Notes: a model not told the origin generated them from the letters alone. 64,000 nucleotides of DNA from Sinorhizobium mexicanum (GCF_013488225.1 NZ_CP041238.1:2319501-2383500), one strand, 5' to 3'. Shown: positions 7,764 through 17,829, numbered from the stretch's first letter. Numbers and translations: made by a program.

Positions 7764-9383
7764 CTATTCCGCAGGCTGCGGTACCGGCGTTGCACCGAGG
7801 ATCGGGGCTTCGTCGCGCACGCGTCCGAGGATCGTCATTGTTACGTTGAAAGCCATGAGCAGCGCTCCGGCGAGGAACAGCCCGCCGCCAGCGGCACGCA
7901 GCACATAGTAGGGGAACATGGCCGCGACCGATTCCGCGAAGGAATAGACGAGGAAGCCCTGGTCGTCGTATTCGCGCCACATCAGACCCTGCTGGATGCC
8001 GGCAACCCACATGACGGAGGCGTAGACCACGATGCCGAGGGTGGCGAGCCAGAAGTGCCAGTTGACCATGCGCACGCTATAGAGCCGCTCGCGGTTCCAG
8101 AGCTTCGGGACGAGATAGTAGATCGCGCCGAAGGTGATGAGCCCGTTCCAGCCGAGGGCGCCGGAATGCACGTGGCCGATGGTCCAGTCGGTGTAGTGGC
8201 TGAGCGAGTTGACCGTCTTGATCGACATCATCGGGCCTTCGAAGGTCGCCATGCCGTAGAAGGCGACGGCCATGATCAACATGCGCACGATGGGGTCGGT
8301 GCGGATCTTGTCCCAGGCGCCGGAAAGCGTCATCAGGCCGTTGATCATGCCGCCCCAGGAGGGCATCCAGAGCATCACGGAGAAGACCATGCCGAGCGTC
8401 TGCGCCCAATCGGGCAGCGCGGTGAAATGGAGATGGTGCGGACCGGCCCAGATGTACATGAAGATCAGCGCCCAAAAGTGGATGATCGACAGCCGGTAGG
8501 AATAGATTGGGCGGTTCACCTGCTTGGGGATGAAGTAGTACATCATCGCCAGGAAGCCGGCCGTCAGGAAGAAGCCGACGGCGTTGTGTCCGTACCACCA
8601 TTGCGTCAGCGCATCCTGGACGCCCGAGAAGGCGGAATAGCTCTTCGAGCCGAGGAAGGAGACCGGCACCGCCAGATTGTTGACGATGTGAAGCATGGCG
8701 ATGGTGACAATGAAGGCGAGATAGAACCAGTTCGCCACATAGATATGCGGTTCCTTGCGCACGAGGATCGTGCCGAGGAAGGCGATGAGATAGGCGACCC
8801 AGACGATCGTCAGCCAGAGATCGACATACCATTCAGGCTCTGCGTATTCGCGGCTCTGGGTGATGCCGAGCAGGTAGCCGGTTGCCGCCAGCACGATGAA
8901 GAGCTGATAGCCCCAGAATACGAACCAGCCGAGATTGCCGCCGAAGAGACGTGCACGGCTGGTGCGCTGGACGACATAGAACGAGGTGGCGATCAGTGCG
9001 TTGCCGCCGAAGGCGAAGATGACGGCCGAGGTGTGGAGCGGCCGCATACGGCCGAAGTTGAACCACGGCTCGATGTTGAGGTCCGGGAAGGCGAGCTGCA
9101 GCGCCACAATGACGCCGACCAGAAAGCCGACGACACCCCAGAATACGGTGGCGATCACGCCGTATTTCACGACTTCGTCGAAATATTCGGATTGCGGCGG
9201 CGCCCTACCCGCCACCGCCGGGCGGAACTCGATCCGCCTCAGGAGCACGATCGTTCCGCCAAGCAGCGCGAAGAACAACACCCACATATGGGCGCCGAAA
9301 AGGCGGTCTTGAGCGAAGCCGGCTCCAACCAGCGCCAGGAAGGCGCCGACCCCGAGCACGATCATCTCGAATGTATATTTCAT
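7764..9383 (-). CDS. fixN: FixN/CcoN, catalytic subunit of cbb3-type cytochrome oxidase
   Basis: 539 residues from the ATG at 9383. Upstream codons to 9425 are open but would lengthen the protein beyond the family norm. It is a polytopic heme-copper oxidase subunit with about 12-14 helices. Conserved histidine-bearing segments are visible: [14 protein letters not shown] (heme ligand region), [34 protein letters not shown] (CuB region) and [11 protein letters not shown] (heme ligand region). It reduces oxygen with high affinity under microoxic conditions. First gene of fixNOQP; the perfect anaerobox at 9484-9497 lies about 100 bases upstream. Confidence 0.98.
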   Translation of the reverse strand: MKYTFEMIVLGVGAFLALVGAGFAQDRLFGAHMWVLFFALLGGTIVLLRRIEFRPAVAGRAPPQSEYFDEVVKYGVIATVFWGVVGFLVGVIVALQLAFPDLNIEPWFNFGRMRPLHTSAVIFAFGGNALIATSFYVVQRTSRARLFGGNLGWFVFWGYQLFIVLAATGYLLGITQSREYAEPEWYVDLWLTIVWVAYLIAFLGTILVRKEPHIYVANWFYLAFIVTIAMLHIVNNLAVPVSFLGSKSYSAFSGVQDALTQWWYGHNAVGFFLTAGFLAMMYYFIPKQVNRPIYSYRLSIIHFWALIFMYIWAGPHHLHFTALPDWAQTLGMVFSVMLWMPSWGGMINGLMTLSGAWDKIRTDPIVRMLIMAVAFYGMATFEGPMMSIKTVNSLSHYTDWTIGHVHSGALGWNGLITFGAIYYLVPKLWNRERLYSVRMVNWHFWLATLGIVVYASVMWVAGIQQGLMWREYDDQGFLVYSFAESVAAMFPYYVLRAAGGGLFLAGALLMAFNVTMTILGRVRDEAPILGATPVPQPAE

Positions 9384-9483
9384 GGTTGGGTCCCCAACTT
9401 TCACAATTCGCTGACGACGGCGCACTGAACCACGCGTGCCGCCGCAACCTGCCCTGATCTGTCAGAATCGCTCTTCGCCAACC

Positions 9484-9497
9484 TTGATTCAGATCAA
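9484..9497. promoter_or_regulatory. perfect FixK/FNR box between fixN and hemerythrin gene
   Basis: TTGATTCAGATCAA matches TTGAT-N4-ATCAA exactly. It lies 100 bases upstream of fixN and 80 bases upstream of the divergent hemerythrin-like gene, so it may serve both. Confidence 0.9.
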
Positions 9498-9576
9498 GGC
9501 TGGCCCCGGCGCTTCGACGCATCCTTGCGAGCATGGAGGCTTGAACGTGAAGCGATGGTGGGAAGGGCCCGAACGC

Positions 9577-10095
9577 ATGAGAGCAAAGATAAACGGCCGG
9601 ACGCTATCGATCGGGACGCGGCCCCCTACATCAGGAGAACCGCCGATCGAACCGCTGGCCTGGCTGGCCGGCGCCCACCATGACCAGCTGGCGCTCTGCG
9701 ACAGCCTGGAAGCGATTGCCGACAGCCTCCCTGAAGAGATCAACCGCGAGACCTGTGCCTATGCGGCGAAGGTGATCGGACCGATGATCCGGGATCTCCA
9801 TGCCGGCGAGGAACGGCGGGTTTTTACCTGGATCGAGCAACGCTTCGCAGGCGACATGTCCGTGCAAGCTCTGCTGGAGCGCCTGAAATACGAGCATTGC
9901 GAAGACGAGTGTTTCGCCGAGGAACTGACCGAGATGCTCGATCGCCTGGGCGAGGCCGACAGGACGGTCAATGCCGAGACCGCCGGCTACATGTTGCGCG
10001 GCTTCTTCACCAGTGTGCGACGGCACATCAGCTTCGAGCAGGAATGCCTGCGGGGGATTCTCGTCCAGCACCTCGGCGGCAAGCCGACGGTCTAA
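9577..10095 (+). CDS. hemerythrin-domain protein
   Basis: 172 residues from the ATG at 9577 (GGAAGGG upstream); an in-frame GTG at 9547 is an alternative. The protein is almost wholly helical and carries spaced His and Glu residues of the HHE type: AGAHHDQLALCDSL, HAGEERRVFTW, KYEHCEDECF and HISFEQECL. These could bind a di-iron centre that senses or carries oxygen, nitric oxide or iron. It is divergent from fixNOQP and shares the anaerobox, which suggests induction in low oxygen. Exact ligand geometry is not certain from sequence. Confidence 0.8.
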   Translation: MRAKINGRTLSIGTRPPTSGEPPIEPLAWLAGAHHDQLALCDSLEAIADSLPEEINRETCAYAAKVIGPMIRDLHAGEERRVFTWIEQRFAGDMSVQALLERLKYEHCEDECFAEELTEMLDRLGEADRTVNAETAGYMLRGFFTSVRRHISFEQECLRGILVQHLGGKPTV

Positions 10096-10149
10096 TTGCT
10101 AGCCGCCTGTTACGGCACCGTCGTCTTGTGGCACTGTGAATTGCTGCGC

Positions 10150-11034
10150 TCAGGCGGCAATCGCCCTGCGTCGGTCCGCATGTTCCTGAATGACCAGAAC
10201 AGCGCCGATCAGCTTGCCGTTGCTCGAGAGGCACGGCGTCAGGCGACAGCGAACCACAACCGTGCGCGCATCGACATTCTTGGCAAACGTGTAGTCGACG
10301 ACTTCGCCGGCGAAGCAACGGTCGAGATAAGACTTCACCCGCTGCTCGAAGCGCTGGAGACCGATGAATTCGACGATATGCCGTCCGATGAGGTCCATCG
10401 GCCTGCTTTCCAGATGGCTGGCATTCGCCGGGTTCGTATAGAGATAGCGGTAGTCCGGCGTGATGACGGCGATTCGGTCGGTAAGGCAGTCGAGAATCGC
10501 CTCGTTGAGCAGCCCTTCGTCGGCGAGTCCCTTGCTGGGCAATCTCGCCCGACGGTCGAGGTCGAGGCCGGCGAGGTCCGCCACTCCCGTCGCCGCAAAA
10601 TAACGATCGATCAGCGATTGAAGCAACTTTGAATGGCGCAAAACGCTGGACATGTCGCCCGACTCGGCGCGCATGATGTCGATAAGGAAGTGAAATTGCA
10701 GGCGGGCGTCTTCCACGCTCGTCGCCCTCTGGTCGTAAACCGCCTTCAGAATAGGATCAAGCTCACGATCCAGAATCCCGATCAGATGTTCGTCCGCCAC
10801 TTTAACGGCATACTGCAACTGTGAATACTTGAACCAGAACAGCTCAATCAGTGCGTTCAATTCGAATCCCCATTCCCCCACGGCAATGCCGCGTCGATGC
10901 ACTTCAAGATAGTCGGTGTTGCAGATAGACTTAGGTTTTGATGATTTCCCCTCAATGCCACGCGAATCCGCGCTGCGCTCATTACCCAGAACGCTTGCAG
11001 TAGCCCCAAACCACAACGATGAGTTTACACGCAT
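10150..11034 (-). CDS. PAS-domain protein
   Basis: About 294 residues from the ATG at 11034. The frame stays open to 11352, but that extra part has a poor-complexity, non-protein-like composition, so I exclude it; the true start remains uncertain and no good Shine-Dalgarno was seen. The N-terminal 150 residues are helical (GFELNALIELFWFKYSQLQYAV). The C-terminal part is a PAS domain (ILDCLTDRIAVITPDYRYLYTNPANA, split by variable residues). There is no kinase, cyclase or DNA-binding output domain. It may be a single-domain sensor partner, possibly redox linked given the neighbouring hemerythrin and cytochrome-like genes. Confidence 0.7.
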   Translation of the reverse strand: MRVNSSLWFGATASVLGNERSADSRGIEGKSSKPKSICNTDYLEVHRRGIAVGEWGFELNALIELFWFKYSQLQYAVKVADEHLIGILDRELDPILKAVYDQRATSVEDARLQFHFLIDIMRAESGDMSSVLRHSKLLQSLIDRYFAATGVADLAGLDLDRRARLPSKGLADEGLLNEAILDCLTDRIAVITPDYRYLYTNPANASHLESRPMDLIGRHIVEFIGLQRFEQRVKSYLDRCFAGEVVDYTFAKNVDARTVVVRCRLTPCLSSNGKLIGAVLVIQEHADRRRAIAA

Positions 11035-11252
11035 TGCGGCATCGTTCAACAGGAGAAAGCCGGGGCGAGCGTGTCCGGGCGTTCTCGGATTATGCGGCGT
11101 CGGGAAGGCACCGGACGACGGGGCCGGCATTTCTAAAGTCAGCGAGGACAGCGATATCTTCGCCACCTCCTCCAGTTGAAGATCGCGCTGGCGCGCGTGA
11201 TCTTCCGTGATACATTGCAAGCCGTGAATAAGTCCGGATCGAGGGGGCACGC

Positions 11253-12635
11253 ATGACGCGGGAACTTCATCGGCATTGCATTCGGATTTCAGCGCTGGCG
11301 ATATTTCTGCAGACGACGCTGTGGTTCTTGCCGGCATCGGCGGCGGATCCATACGCCTCGAACAATGGTATCTACCCTCAAGAAAGCGAATGGAGCGGTC
11401 CCTATCGCAGCTTGAACTACAACTATCCGGAAACGACCGACAACAAATGGTTCACGCTTGCGCCGCGCGCGCCGCTGAACATCCAAAATGCCGGTGACTA
11501 TGTTGCAAAGCTGAAGACCCACCTCGAGGCGAACATGCGGGCGATGATCGACGCGCCGGACACATGGGACCCGGCAGCCAACGGCTGGTACGGAATGATC
11601 TGGCAGGGCGCCGGCACGGCGGGCCCGAACGGCGTCACCGATCCCGAGAGCGGACAGGAAGCCATCCTGGGTTCATTTTCCGGCCAGATCATCACGAAGG
11701 AAACGTTTCAGGACTTCGGCCTGACGGTCAATCTGCAGAACCACACGGTCATCTATTACGATGCCCTCTCCGCCACGATGCTGAGGAAACTCTGGGCCGA
11801 TCCATTCAAGCCCAACCGAAAGGCGGTCTCCTTCCCCGAAGGCGGCATGGTGGTGAAGGCGGCGGCGGTGACACCGACGCCGCAGCAATGGCCTGCGGTT
11901 GAGGGCTCTGCGATCTGGAACGTCTACCGTCCGACGGTCGAGTCACTCCAGGGACCTGACTACAATCCCTACACCAACGCCAAGGCCGTCGTCGTGCCGC
12001 TACGGGTGCTGCAGTTCGACATCATCGTGAAGGACACGATCGCCTCTCCGCAGACGGGCTGGGTCTTCATCACCTATGTCTACGACAAGGACGCTCCCGG
12101 TGCTACCACCTGGGACAAGCTGGTGCCGCTCGGCGCCATGTGGGGCAACGACCCCGCTTTCGCACGTGAACCGAACGGCACGGATCCCAAGGGCGGCCCC
12201 CTGCAGGAGACGTGGATCAACGACAAGGCACCCGCCTACGCGCGCTCGTCCCTCGGCTGGGGCGGCCGGTTATCCGGCCCGATCGATGTCTCGGAACGGC
12301 ACAACGTACTTCTGACCAACGGCAATCTGGTTCCCGTGCAGCCGGCGTCGTCGTGTCTCAGCTGTCATGGCACCGCGCAATTTCCTTTTGTTGCCAACTT
12401 GTATCCGTCGCCGAACAAGGCATTTCCGCGCGAGGGAACACTCTTTCCGATGTATCCGCCGGGTTCCGAGATGTGGGCGCGCTGGTTCCAGAACAGGCCC
12501 GGCTCAAAGCCGCAGAATGACAACGAGAACGCGATTGCCCTCGACTACGACATGTTGATCATGTTTGCCCTCAGCGCCTACGACGCCGCAGCGGGCAACG
12601 ACCAATTCGTTCAAGAACATGTCGACGTCCACTAG
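11253..12635 (+). CDS. exported c-type cytochrome-like protein, function unknown
   Basis: 460 residues with a clear Sec signal peptide (hydrophobic LAIFLQTTLWFLPASAA, cleavage near residue 31). GAGGGGG upstream supports the ATG. The mature protein is rich in Trp, Tyr and Pro and has one covalent-heme motif, CLSCH, near residue 368, followed by FPMYPPGSEMWARWF, which offers methionine ligands. I do not recognise the family; it is much larger than a simple cytochrome c, so a catalytic or binding domain precedes the heme site. Its end overlaps the cyclase-like gene, suggesting a periplasmic sensor or enzyme coupled to that regulator. Confidence 0.8.
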   Translation: MTRELHRHCIRISALAIFLQTTLWFLPASAADPYASNNGIYPQESEWSGPYRSLNYNYPETTDNKWFTLAPRAPLNIQNAGDYVAKLKTHLEANMRAMIDAPDTWDPAANGWYGMIWQGAGTAGPNGVTDPESGQEAILGSFSGQIITKETFQDFGLTVNLQNHTVIYYDALSATMLRKLWADPFKPNRKAVSFPEGGMVVKAAAVTPTPQQWPAVEGSAIWNVYRPTVESLQGPDYNPYTNAKAVVVPLRVLQFDIIVKDTIASPQTGWVFITYVYDKDAPGATTWDKLVPLGAMWGNDPAFAREPNGTDPKGGPLQETWINDKAPAYARSSLGWGGRLSGPIDVSERHNVLLTNGNLVPVQPASSCLSCHGTAQFPFVANLYPSPNKAFPREGTLFPMYPPGSEMWARWFQNRPGSKPQNDNENAIALDYDMLIMFALSAYDAAAGNDQFVQEHVDVH

Positions 12636-15600
12636 TCATCCGAGCGACCGGATCGGCGCGCTGATGGCCCAGGGGTCTCTGGAACCGTCCGACACGCCCT
12701 CGCAACACCGGCAGCTGACGGTGATGTTCGCTGATCTCGTTGGTTCGACCGCCCTCCTCGAAGAACACGGGCCCGAGGCGTTCAGCGACCTCTTGCGCAT
12801 CTACCACAACCTCTGCACGGAGGCGACGCGGACCCAGGACGGCACGGTCGCGAACTATCTCGGCGATGGCGTGATCAGCTATTTCGGCTATCCACGCGGC
12901 ACGGAGGACGATCCGTTGCGGGCCGTACAGGCCGCATGGGCGATCCTGCAGAACCTCGAGCGGCTCAATCGCAAGCTCGCCGGCGCCCGGCTCGAGGCCC
13001 GGATCGGCATCGCGACCGGGCGCGTCATCATTCACCAGAAACCGGGCGATCACTACGGCGAGAACGTCGTCGGCGCCTGCCTGAACAAGGCAGCACGCCT
13101 GCAGGTGCTCGCCTCGGCGAACACGGCGATCGTCTGCGCCGCCACACGCAAGCTCGCAGGAAAGGCATTCGACTTCGAGGATCTCGGGCCGCAGAACCTG
13201 AAGGGGTTCGAGCAGCGGGAGACCATCTTCAGGCTGCGGCCGCGTCGACGAAAGGGGCTTAGCCGTTTCGAAGCGTTGCGGGGCGAGCGTCGCACGCCGC
13301 TTATCGGCCGCGACCGGGAACTCGCGCTGTTGCGCCAGATGACAGCGCGTGCTGCCCGGGGGTCAGGTGGCGCCGCGGTTCTGGTCGGCGAACCCGGGAT
13401 CGGCAAGTCGCGGCTGATCGACGTGCTCCGGCACGACGAGGCGCAGGAGAGCGCCCGCTATCTTTCGCTGCAGTGTTCGCCGACCCATCAGTTTTCGTCG
13501 CTCCATCCGGTGAAGGACTATCTCGACTGGGTATCCGGCGTGAACGCGGACGATCCGCGCGACGTGCGGCGCGACAAGCTTCGGCGGCTTTTCCAATCGG
13601 CCTGGCAGACGGACGAGGAGCAGACCGCCGTGCTGATGGACGTCGTGGCGTCGAGCGGCCCGGAACAGGAAGCAAATGCCGATATCGGCATCCTGCTCAA
13701 GAGGCGGATGGCCTTCCAGATATTGTCGAAGAAGGTATTCAGCACGGCGGTGCCCGGGCATCCGCTGCTGCTCGTCTTCGAGGACGTGCACTGGATCGAT
13801 CCGACGTCGGCGGAGTTCCTCGAAAATCTGGTGAGAAACGCCGCCAACCATGCCTGCACCGTGCTCAGCACGACGCGGCCGGAGGGTCCGTTCGCCGACC
13901 GATTGAACGCACTCGGCGAGATCGTGCCGCTTGAGCGGCTGAGCGATGAGCAGTCCGTAGAACTCGCGAGGTCGACCGGCCTTGCTGCCGGTATGGACAA
14001 TGAAACGCTCAATGTCATCGTCGAAAAATCCGACGGGGTCCCGCTCTTCGTCGAGGAATATGCCTCAATGCTTGCGGAAAGCCTCGGCGCCAGAGAAAAG
14101 GCCGACGGCCCGGAGGAGCGGCGTAACGTACCCCTGACGCTCGGCGGGCTTGTGCAGAACAAGCTCGACCGCCTCAATCCTCATGCCCAGAAGGTCGCAA
14201 GGATCGGCGCGACTGTCGGACGCATCTTCGACCTGCAACTGGTGCGCTCCCTGTCGGCCCTGGGTCGGACGACCTTCGACAAGGCGCTTGCCACCCTCGA
14301 AGCCGCCGACATCGCTCACCGCGGCGCGGGATCCGGAAGTCAGCCGGCCGCGAGCTTCAAGCATGCCTTGGTACAGGACGCCGTATACGGATCGCTGAGC
14401 ACTTCCGAGCGGCGCCGGCTGCACGGCCGCGTGGCCGATGCAATGCTCTCCGACAAGGGCGGGCGCCGGATCAACGCCGAGGTACTCGCCGAGCACCTGC
14501 TTGCCGCGGGGCGCAATCGGGAGTCCGCCGAGTGGCGCCTGACGGCAGCCATGGGCGCGGCCGGCGAAGGCAGCGCGGCGGAGGCGCTGGCGCATCTCAC
14601 CCGCGGCCTAGCGGCGACGGAGTTGTTGCCTGCTGGCGGCGAGCGCGACGATCTCGAACTGCGGCTGCGTGCCATCGAGGGCCCGACGCTGATGGTCACC
14701 CGCGGCCCGGGCAGTCCGGCTTTCGGCGCAGCCCAGGCCCGCGCCCTGGAACTGCTGCGCGGCCGCGACAAGCCGGACAACCTGATCCCCGTCATCTACA
14801 ACACCGCCCTGCATGACTGGGCTTGCGGCAGGCTCGCCGAGGCCGACCGGGTAACGGACGAGATTTTCGCGATATTGGAAGCGGAACCATCGGACGCGGC
14901 CTATCTCAGCGCCCATACGATGCGCGGCCTCGTCGCGTGGCATCGCGGCGACAATCCGGCGGCGCTCGAACACCTGACCGCCACAGTCGGGCGCTACGAC
15001 CCGACGCACCATCGCGAATTCTATATGCGCTTCCTCAAGGAGTTCGGCGTTTTCGGCCAGTTCTATCTCGGCCTGACGCACACCGTCATGGGCAACACGA
15101 CCGAGGGCGCGGAGCATGCAAAAGCAGCGCTCGAACTCGCAAAGCTGGTCAAGCGCCCGCACGCCTATGGATTCGCGCTGCTGGCCAACTTCGTCACCGC
15201 CATGCTGCGCGATGACGTGCGCACTGCGTCACGCTACAGCGAGGAAAGCATCGAATTCGCGAGCCAACAGGGCTTTCCCGAATTTCTTGCCATGTCGATG
15301 ATCTGCCAGGGCTGGGCGAAGGTGAAACGAGGCGCCATCGACACCGGGATCCATCAGATGGAAGAAGGCTCCGGCCTCTGGGCAATGACCGGCTTCGAGA
15401 ACTGGCAGGCCTATTTTGCGAGCTTGCTCGCCGACGCTTACGTCGTCGTCGGTCGCCTGGCCGATGCAGGCGCACTGCTCGACCGCCATGACGAGCGGGT
15501 GGCCCGTTTCGGCGAGGCCCAGTTCGAGCCGCTGCTGGCCGAGTCGCGGGCGGCGCTTCTGTCTGCATCGGGCGACGCCGAGGGCGCGGCCGCCTCCTTG

Positions 15601-15660
15601 CGGATCGCGCGAGACCGCGCGACGCGGAACAAGGCGACGCTTTGGGCGAGCGGGCGTTGA
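12619..15660 (+). CDS. class III adenylate/guanylate cyclase - AAA ATPase - TPR regulator
   Basis: 1013 residues from the ATG at 12619 (overlapping the cytochrome-like gene by 17 bases); an ATG at 12664 is an alternative. Order: class III cyclase homology domain (FADLVGST and LGDGVISYFG supply the two metal-binding aspartates, NKAARL the transition-state Asn and Arg), then an AAA/STAND ATPase with Walker A GEPGIGKSR and Walker B LLLVFEDVHW, then a long helical TPR-like region from about residue 600. The cyclase residues look intact, so it may make cAMP in response to a signal sensed by the STAND/TPR part. Rhizobia carry many such proteins. Confidence 0.9.
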   Translation: MSTSTSHPSDRIGALMAQGSLEPSDTPSQHRQLTVMFADLVGSTALLEEHGPEAFSDLLRIYHNLCTEATRTQDGTVANYLGDGVISYFGYPRGTEDDPLRAVQAAWAILQNLERLNRKLAGARLEARIGIATGRVIIHQKPGDHYGENVVGACLNKAARLQVLASANTAIVCAATRKLAGKAFDFEDLGPQNLKGFEQRETIFRLRPRRRKGLSRFEALRGERRTPLIGRDRELALLRQMTARAARGSGGAAVLVGEPGIGKSRLIDVLRHDEAQESARYLSLQCSPTHQFSSLHPVKDYLDWVSGVNADDPRDVRRDKLRRLFQSAWQTDEEQTAVLMDVVASSGPEQEANADIGILLKRRMAFQILSKKVFSTAVPGHPLLLVFEDVHWIDPTSAEFLENLVRNAANHACTVLSTTRPEGPFADRLNALGEIVPLERLSDEQSVELARSTGLAAGMDNETLNVIVEKSDGVPLFVEEYASMLAESLGAREKADGPEERRNVPLTLGGLVQNKLDRLNPHAQKVARIGATVGRIFDLQLVRSLSALGRTTFDKALATLEAADIAHRGAGSGSQPAASFKHALVQDAVYGSLSTSERRRLHGRVADAMLSDKGGRRINAEVLAEHLLAAGRNRESAEWRLTAAMGAAGEGSAAEALAHLTRGLAATELLPAGGERDDLELRLRAIEGPTLMVTRGPGSPAFGAAQARALELLRGRDKPDNLIPVIYNTALHDWACGRLAEADRVTDEIFAILEAEPSDAAYLSAHTMRGLVAWHRGDNPAALEHLTATVGRYDPTHHREFYMRFLKEFGVFGQFYLGLTHTVMGNTTEGAEHAKAALELAKLVKRPHAYGFALLANFVTAMLRDDVRTASRYSEESIEFASQQGFPEFLAMSMICQGWAKVKRGAIDTGIHQMEEGSGLWAMTGFENWQAYFASLLADAYVVVGRLADAGALLDRHDERVARFGEAQFEPLLAESRAALLSASGDAEGAAASLRIARDRATRNKATLWASGR

Positions 15661-15758
15661 TTAGAGCAATTCCAGGAAAAGTTTGTAACGGTTTTCCGTC
15701 CGGAATTGCGTAGTTTCAAAGAGTTAGATCATTTCACTGTTTCAAATGAAATGATCTA
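15661..15758. repeat. palindromic repeat between convergent genes (family C)
   Basis: Two hairpins. CAATTCC..GGAATTG encloses GGAAAA..TTTTCC, then AGATCATTTCA (15726) pairs with TGAAATGATCT (15747). It lies between the cyclase stop and the lpxXL stop, overlaps the latter, and may act as a bidirectional terminator. Confidence 0.75.
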
Positions 15759-16685
15759 GAGACTGCGCTTGATGTTCCAGCGATCGTGATACCAGAGCCA
15801 TTGGCCCGGATATTCGCGGACCCAGCTCTCGACCTTGTCGTTCAACATCTGCGCCGTCGCATTGACATCGACGCTGCCATCCGCCCTGCGCGGGATCGTA
15901 ATCGCGGGTTCGAGCTCCAGCCGGAAGCGACCGCCGGGCAGACGGATGCAGCGGGCCGGATAGACCTCGCAGTTGAACTGACGGACGAGCTTGGCAAGCA
16001 GCGGGTTCGTCTGCACGTCGCGACCGAAGAACTTCGTCTTCAAGCCCTTGCGGAACTTCTGGTCGACCAGAACGCCGACACCGTCGCCGCGCTCAAGCTG
16101 ACGGGCGAGCGCGAAGGAAGAACCGGCATGGGAGGGTACTAGATTGCCCATCCGCGCCTTGCGGAATTCAAACACCTTCTCGGCCATGTAGGGATTGTTC
16201 GGCGGGCGGAAGAGGACGGTGACTTCGAGCCCGAAAGCCGAGCCCGCAACGGGCAGCATTTCGAAATTGCCGCTATGGGCGGTAAAGACGATAAAGGGCC
16301 GCGGATTATCGCGCAGGTCCAGGAACAGCGGGATGCCGGAGACTTCCACCCTGCCCGGCTCCGAGCGAAACGGATCGAAATCGAAGAGTTGGTCGAGGAA
16401 GACGTATTCCGCCGCCATCCGGCCCATATTGCCCCAGCTCTCGAGCGCGATCTCCTGCAGCTCCGCCTCGCTCTTTTCCGGAAAGGCGTTGCGCAGATTG
16501 GTCAGCGTCAGCTTGTAACGCCCGGTCTTCGGGCCGATCCAGCGCGCGACGCGGTCCATGAAGTTGATCGCCGCATCCGCCGGGAAGAGCTTCAGGACCG
16601 TAAGCAGCAGGAACACGAGCTGCGCAATCAGCCATTGCCGAAAATGGTTGGCGGCCAGCACCAGCCGTGTGATCAGCATCCGCAC
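15756..16685 (-). CDS. lpxXL: LpxXL, very-long-chain lipid A acyltransferase
   Basis: 309 residues of the LpxL/HtrB lysophospholipid acyltransferase family. An N-terminal membrane anchor (about 14-33) precedes the catalytic HX4D/E motif seen as HSGNFE near residue 138. Basic RKARM and FFGRDVQTNP segments typical of the family follow. Positioned at the end of the acpXL cluster, it most probably transfers the 27-hydroxyoctacosanoyl chain from AcpXL to lipid A. The adh gene ends 5 bases upstream. The stop codon sits within the family C repeat. Confidence 0.93.
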   Translation of the reverse strand: MRMLITRLVLAANHFRQWLIAQLVFLLLTVLKLFPADAAINFMDRVARWIGPKTGRYKLTLTNLRNAFPEKSEAELQEIALESWGNMGRMAAEYVFLDQLFDFDPFRSEPGRVEVSGIPLFLDLRDNPRPFIVFTAHSGNFEMLPVAGSAFGLEVTVLFRPPNNPYMAEKVFEFRKARMGNLVPSHAGSSFALARQLERGDGVGVLVDQKFRKGLKTKFFGRDVQTNPLLAKLVRQFNCEVYPARCIRLPGGRFRLELEPAITIPRRADGSVDVNATAQMLNDKVESWVREYPGQWLWYHDRWNIKRSL

Positions 16686-16690
16686 GATGT

Positions 16691-17719
16691 TCAGTCCATC
16701 CGCAGGATGATCTTGCCGAAGACCTGACGCGACTCCATCCGCTCCAGAGCGCGGTCGATATCGTTGAAGCCGACTTCCGTATCGATCACCGGATGCACGA
16801 GGCCCCGGCCCATCTTCTGCATCGCGTTGGCCATGTTCTCCATGCGGCAGCCAAAGGAGCCGAGCAGCTTCAACTGCTGCTGGAAGAGCATCATCAGGTT
16901 CATGTCCGTCGAGACACCGGAGGTCGAGCCGCAGGTGACGAGGCGCCCGCCCCGCTTCATCGACAGCATGGAGCCCGCCCAGGTGTCCTTGCCGACATGT
17001 TCGAAGACGACGTCGACGCCCTTCTTCTTGGTGAGCTTGCGCACCACGCCCTCGAAGCGGTCGGTGCGATAGTTGATCACATGATCGGCGCCAAGCGCCT
17101 TCGCTCTCTCGATCTTGTCGTCCGAGCCGACCGTGGTGATGACCGTGCAGCCGATCTTCTTGGCAAGCTGAATCGCAGCCGTGCCGATGCCGGAGCCGCC
17201 GGCATGGACGAGGATCGTTTCGCCGGGTTCGAGCTTGGCGTTGTCGAAGAGCATGTGCTCGACCGTGCCGAAAGTGACGGGCGCGAGTGCCGCACCGATG
17301 GCGTCGACGCCCGGAGGTGCCGGAACGAGCAGGCGCGCCGGGAGGTTCACCAGTTCCTGAGCGAACCCGTCAAGATGGAAGCCATGCACGCCGCCTACGT
17401 GTTCGCAGAGATTGTCACGACCTTCGCGGCAGGGGCGGCAGAGCCCACAGGTGCGCGCGCCGTAGATTGAGACGAGCTGGCCGGGCAGGACATTCGCAAC
17501 GCCGGGGCCGATGCTCTCGACTACGCCGGAGGCTTCCGCGCCGATCACCAGCGGCATCTTGCGCTTGGCAAAGGCCATGCCCCGCCAGCCCCAGACGTCG
17601 ATATGGTTGAGCGCGACGGCCTTGACGCGAAGCGTAACTTCACCGGGACCCGGCGCTTCCGGCTCCGGAAGGTCGGTGATTTCAAGCTTGCGGTCATCGA
17701 GCAGTTGCAGGGCGCGCAT
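16691..17719 (-). CDS. zinc-binding MDR alcohol dehydrogenase/reductase of the VLCFA cluster
   Basis: 342 residues, medium-chain dehydrogenase/reductase fold. The N-terminal catalytic domain has a structural-zinc cysteine set (CGLCRPCREGRDNLC) and GAEASGVVESIG. The Rossmann domain shows ILVHAGGSGIGTAAIQLAKK. In the acpXL cluster of rhizobia this gene is thought to provide a reductive or dehydrogenase step in 27-OH-C28 fatty acid synthesis, but the exact reaction is not settled. A family B repeat separates it from fabF1XL upstream. Confidence 0.9.
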   Translation of the reverse strand: MRALQLLDDRKLEITDLPEPEAPGPGEVTLRVKAVALNHIDVWGWRGMAFAKRKMPLVIGAEASGVVESIGPGVANVLPGQLVSIYGARTCGLCRPCREGRDNLCEHVGGVHGFHLDGFAQELVNLPARLLVPAPPGVDAIGAALAPVTFGTVEHMLFDNAKLEPGETILVHAGGSGIGTAAIQLAKKIGCTVITTVGSDDKIERAKALGADHVINYRTDRFEGVVRKLTKKKGVDVVFEHVGKDTWAGSMLSMKRGGRLVTCGSTSGVSTDMNLMMLFQQQLKLLGSFGCRMENMANAMQKMGRGLVHPVIDTEVGFNDIDRALERMESRQVFGKIILRMD

Positions 17720-17761
17720 GATCTTTCCTTTGCCGAAAACGGCATAGATTCCAAAGATTTT

Positions 17762-17808
17762 GCGCGGGATGCAGGCGGAGAGCCGCTCGCACTTTCCTCA
17801 TCCCGCGC
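17762..17808 (+). repeat. RIME-like palindromic repeat (family B)
   Basis: GCGCGGGAT (17762-17770) pairs with ATCCCGCGC (17800-17808) around nested GCGG-AGA-GCCGC-like arms. The order of motifs matches the copies at 6787 and 20936. It lies between fabF1XL and adh. Confidence 0.85.
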
Positions 17809-17829
17809 TATTCGTTGTGGGCCGTGGGT

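Noticed and set aside
7005..9428. 807-codon plus-strand open frame opposite fixN, fixO and part of fixQ
   Set aside because: Shadow of the cbb3 genes; His/Arg/Glu-rich product with no recognisable fold.
11035..11352. N-terminal extension of the PAS protein
   Set aside because: The composition is not protein-like and it runs through the promoter region of the divergent cytochrome-like gene.
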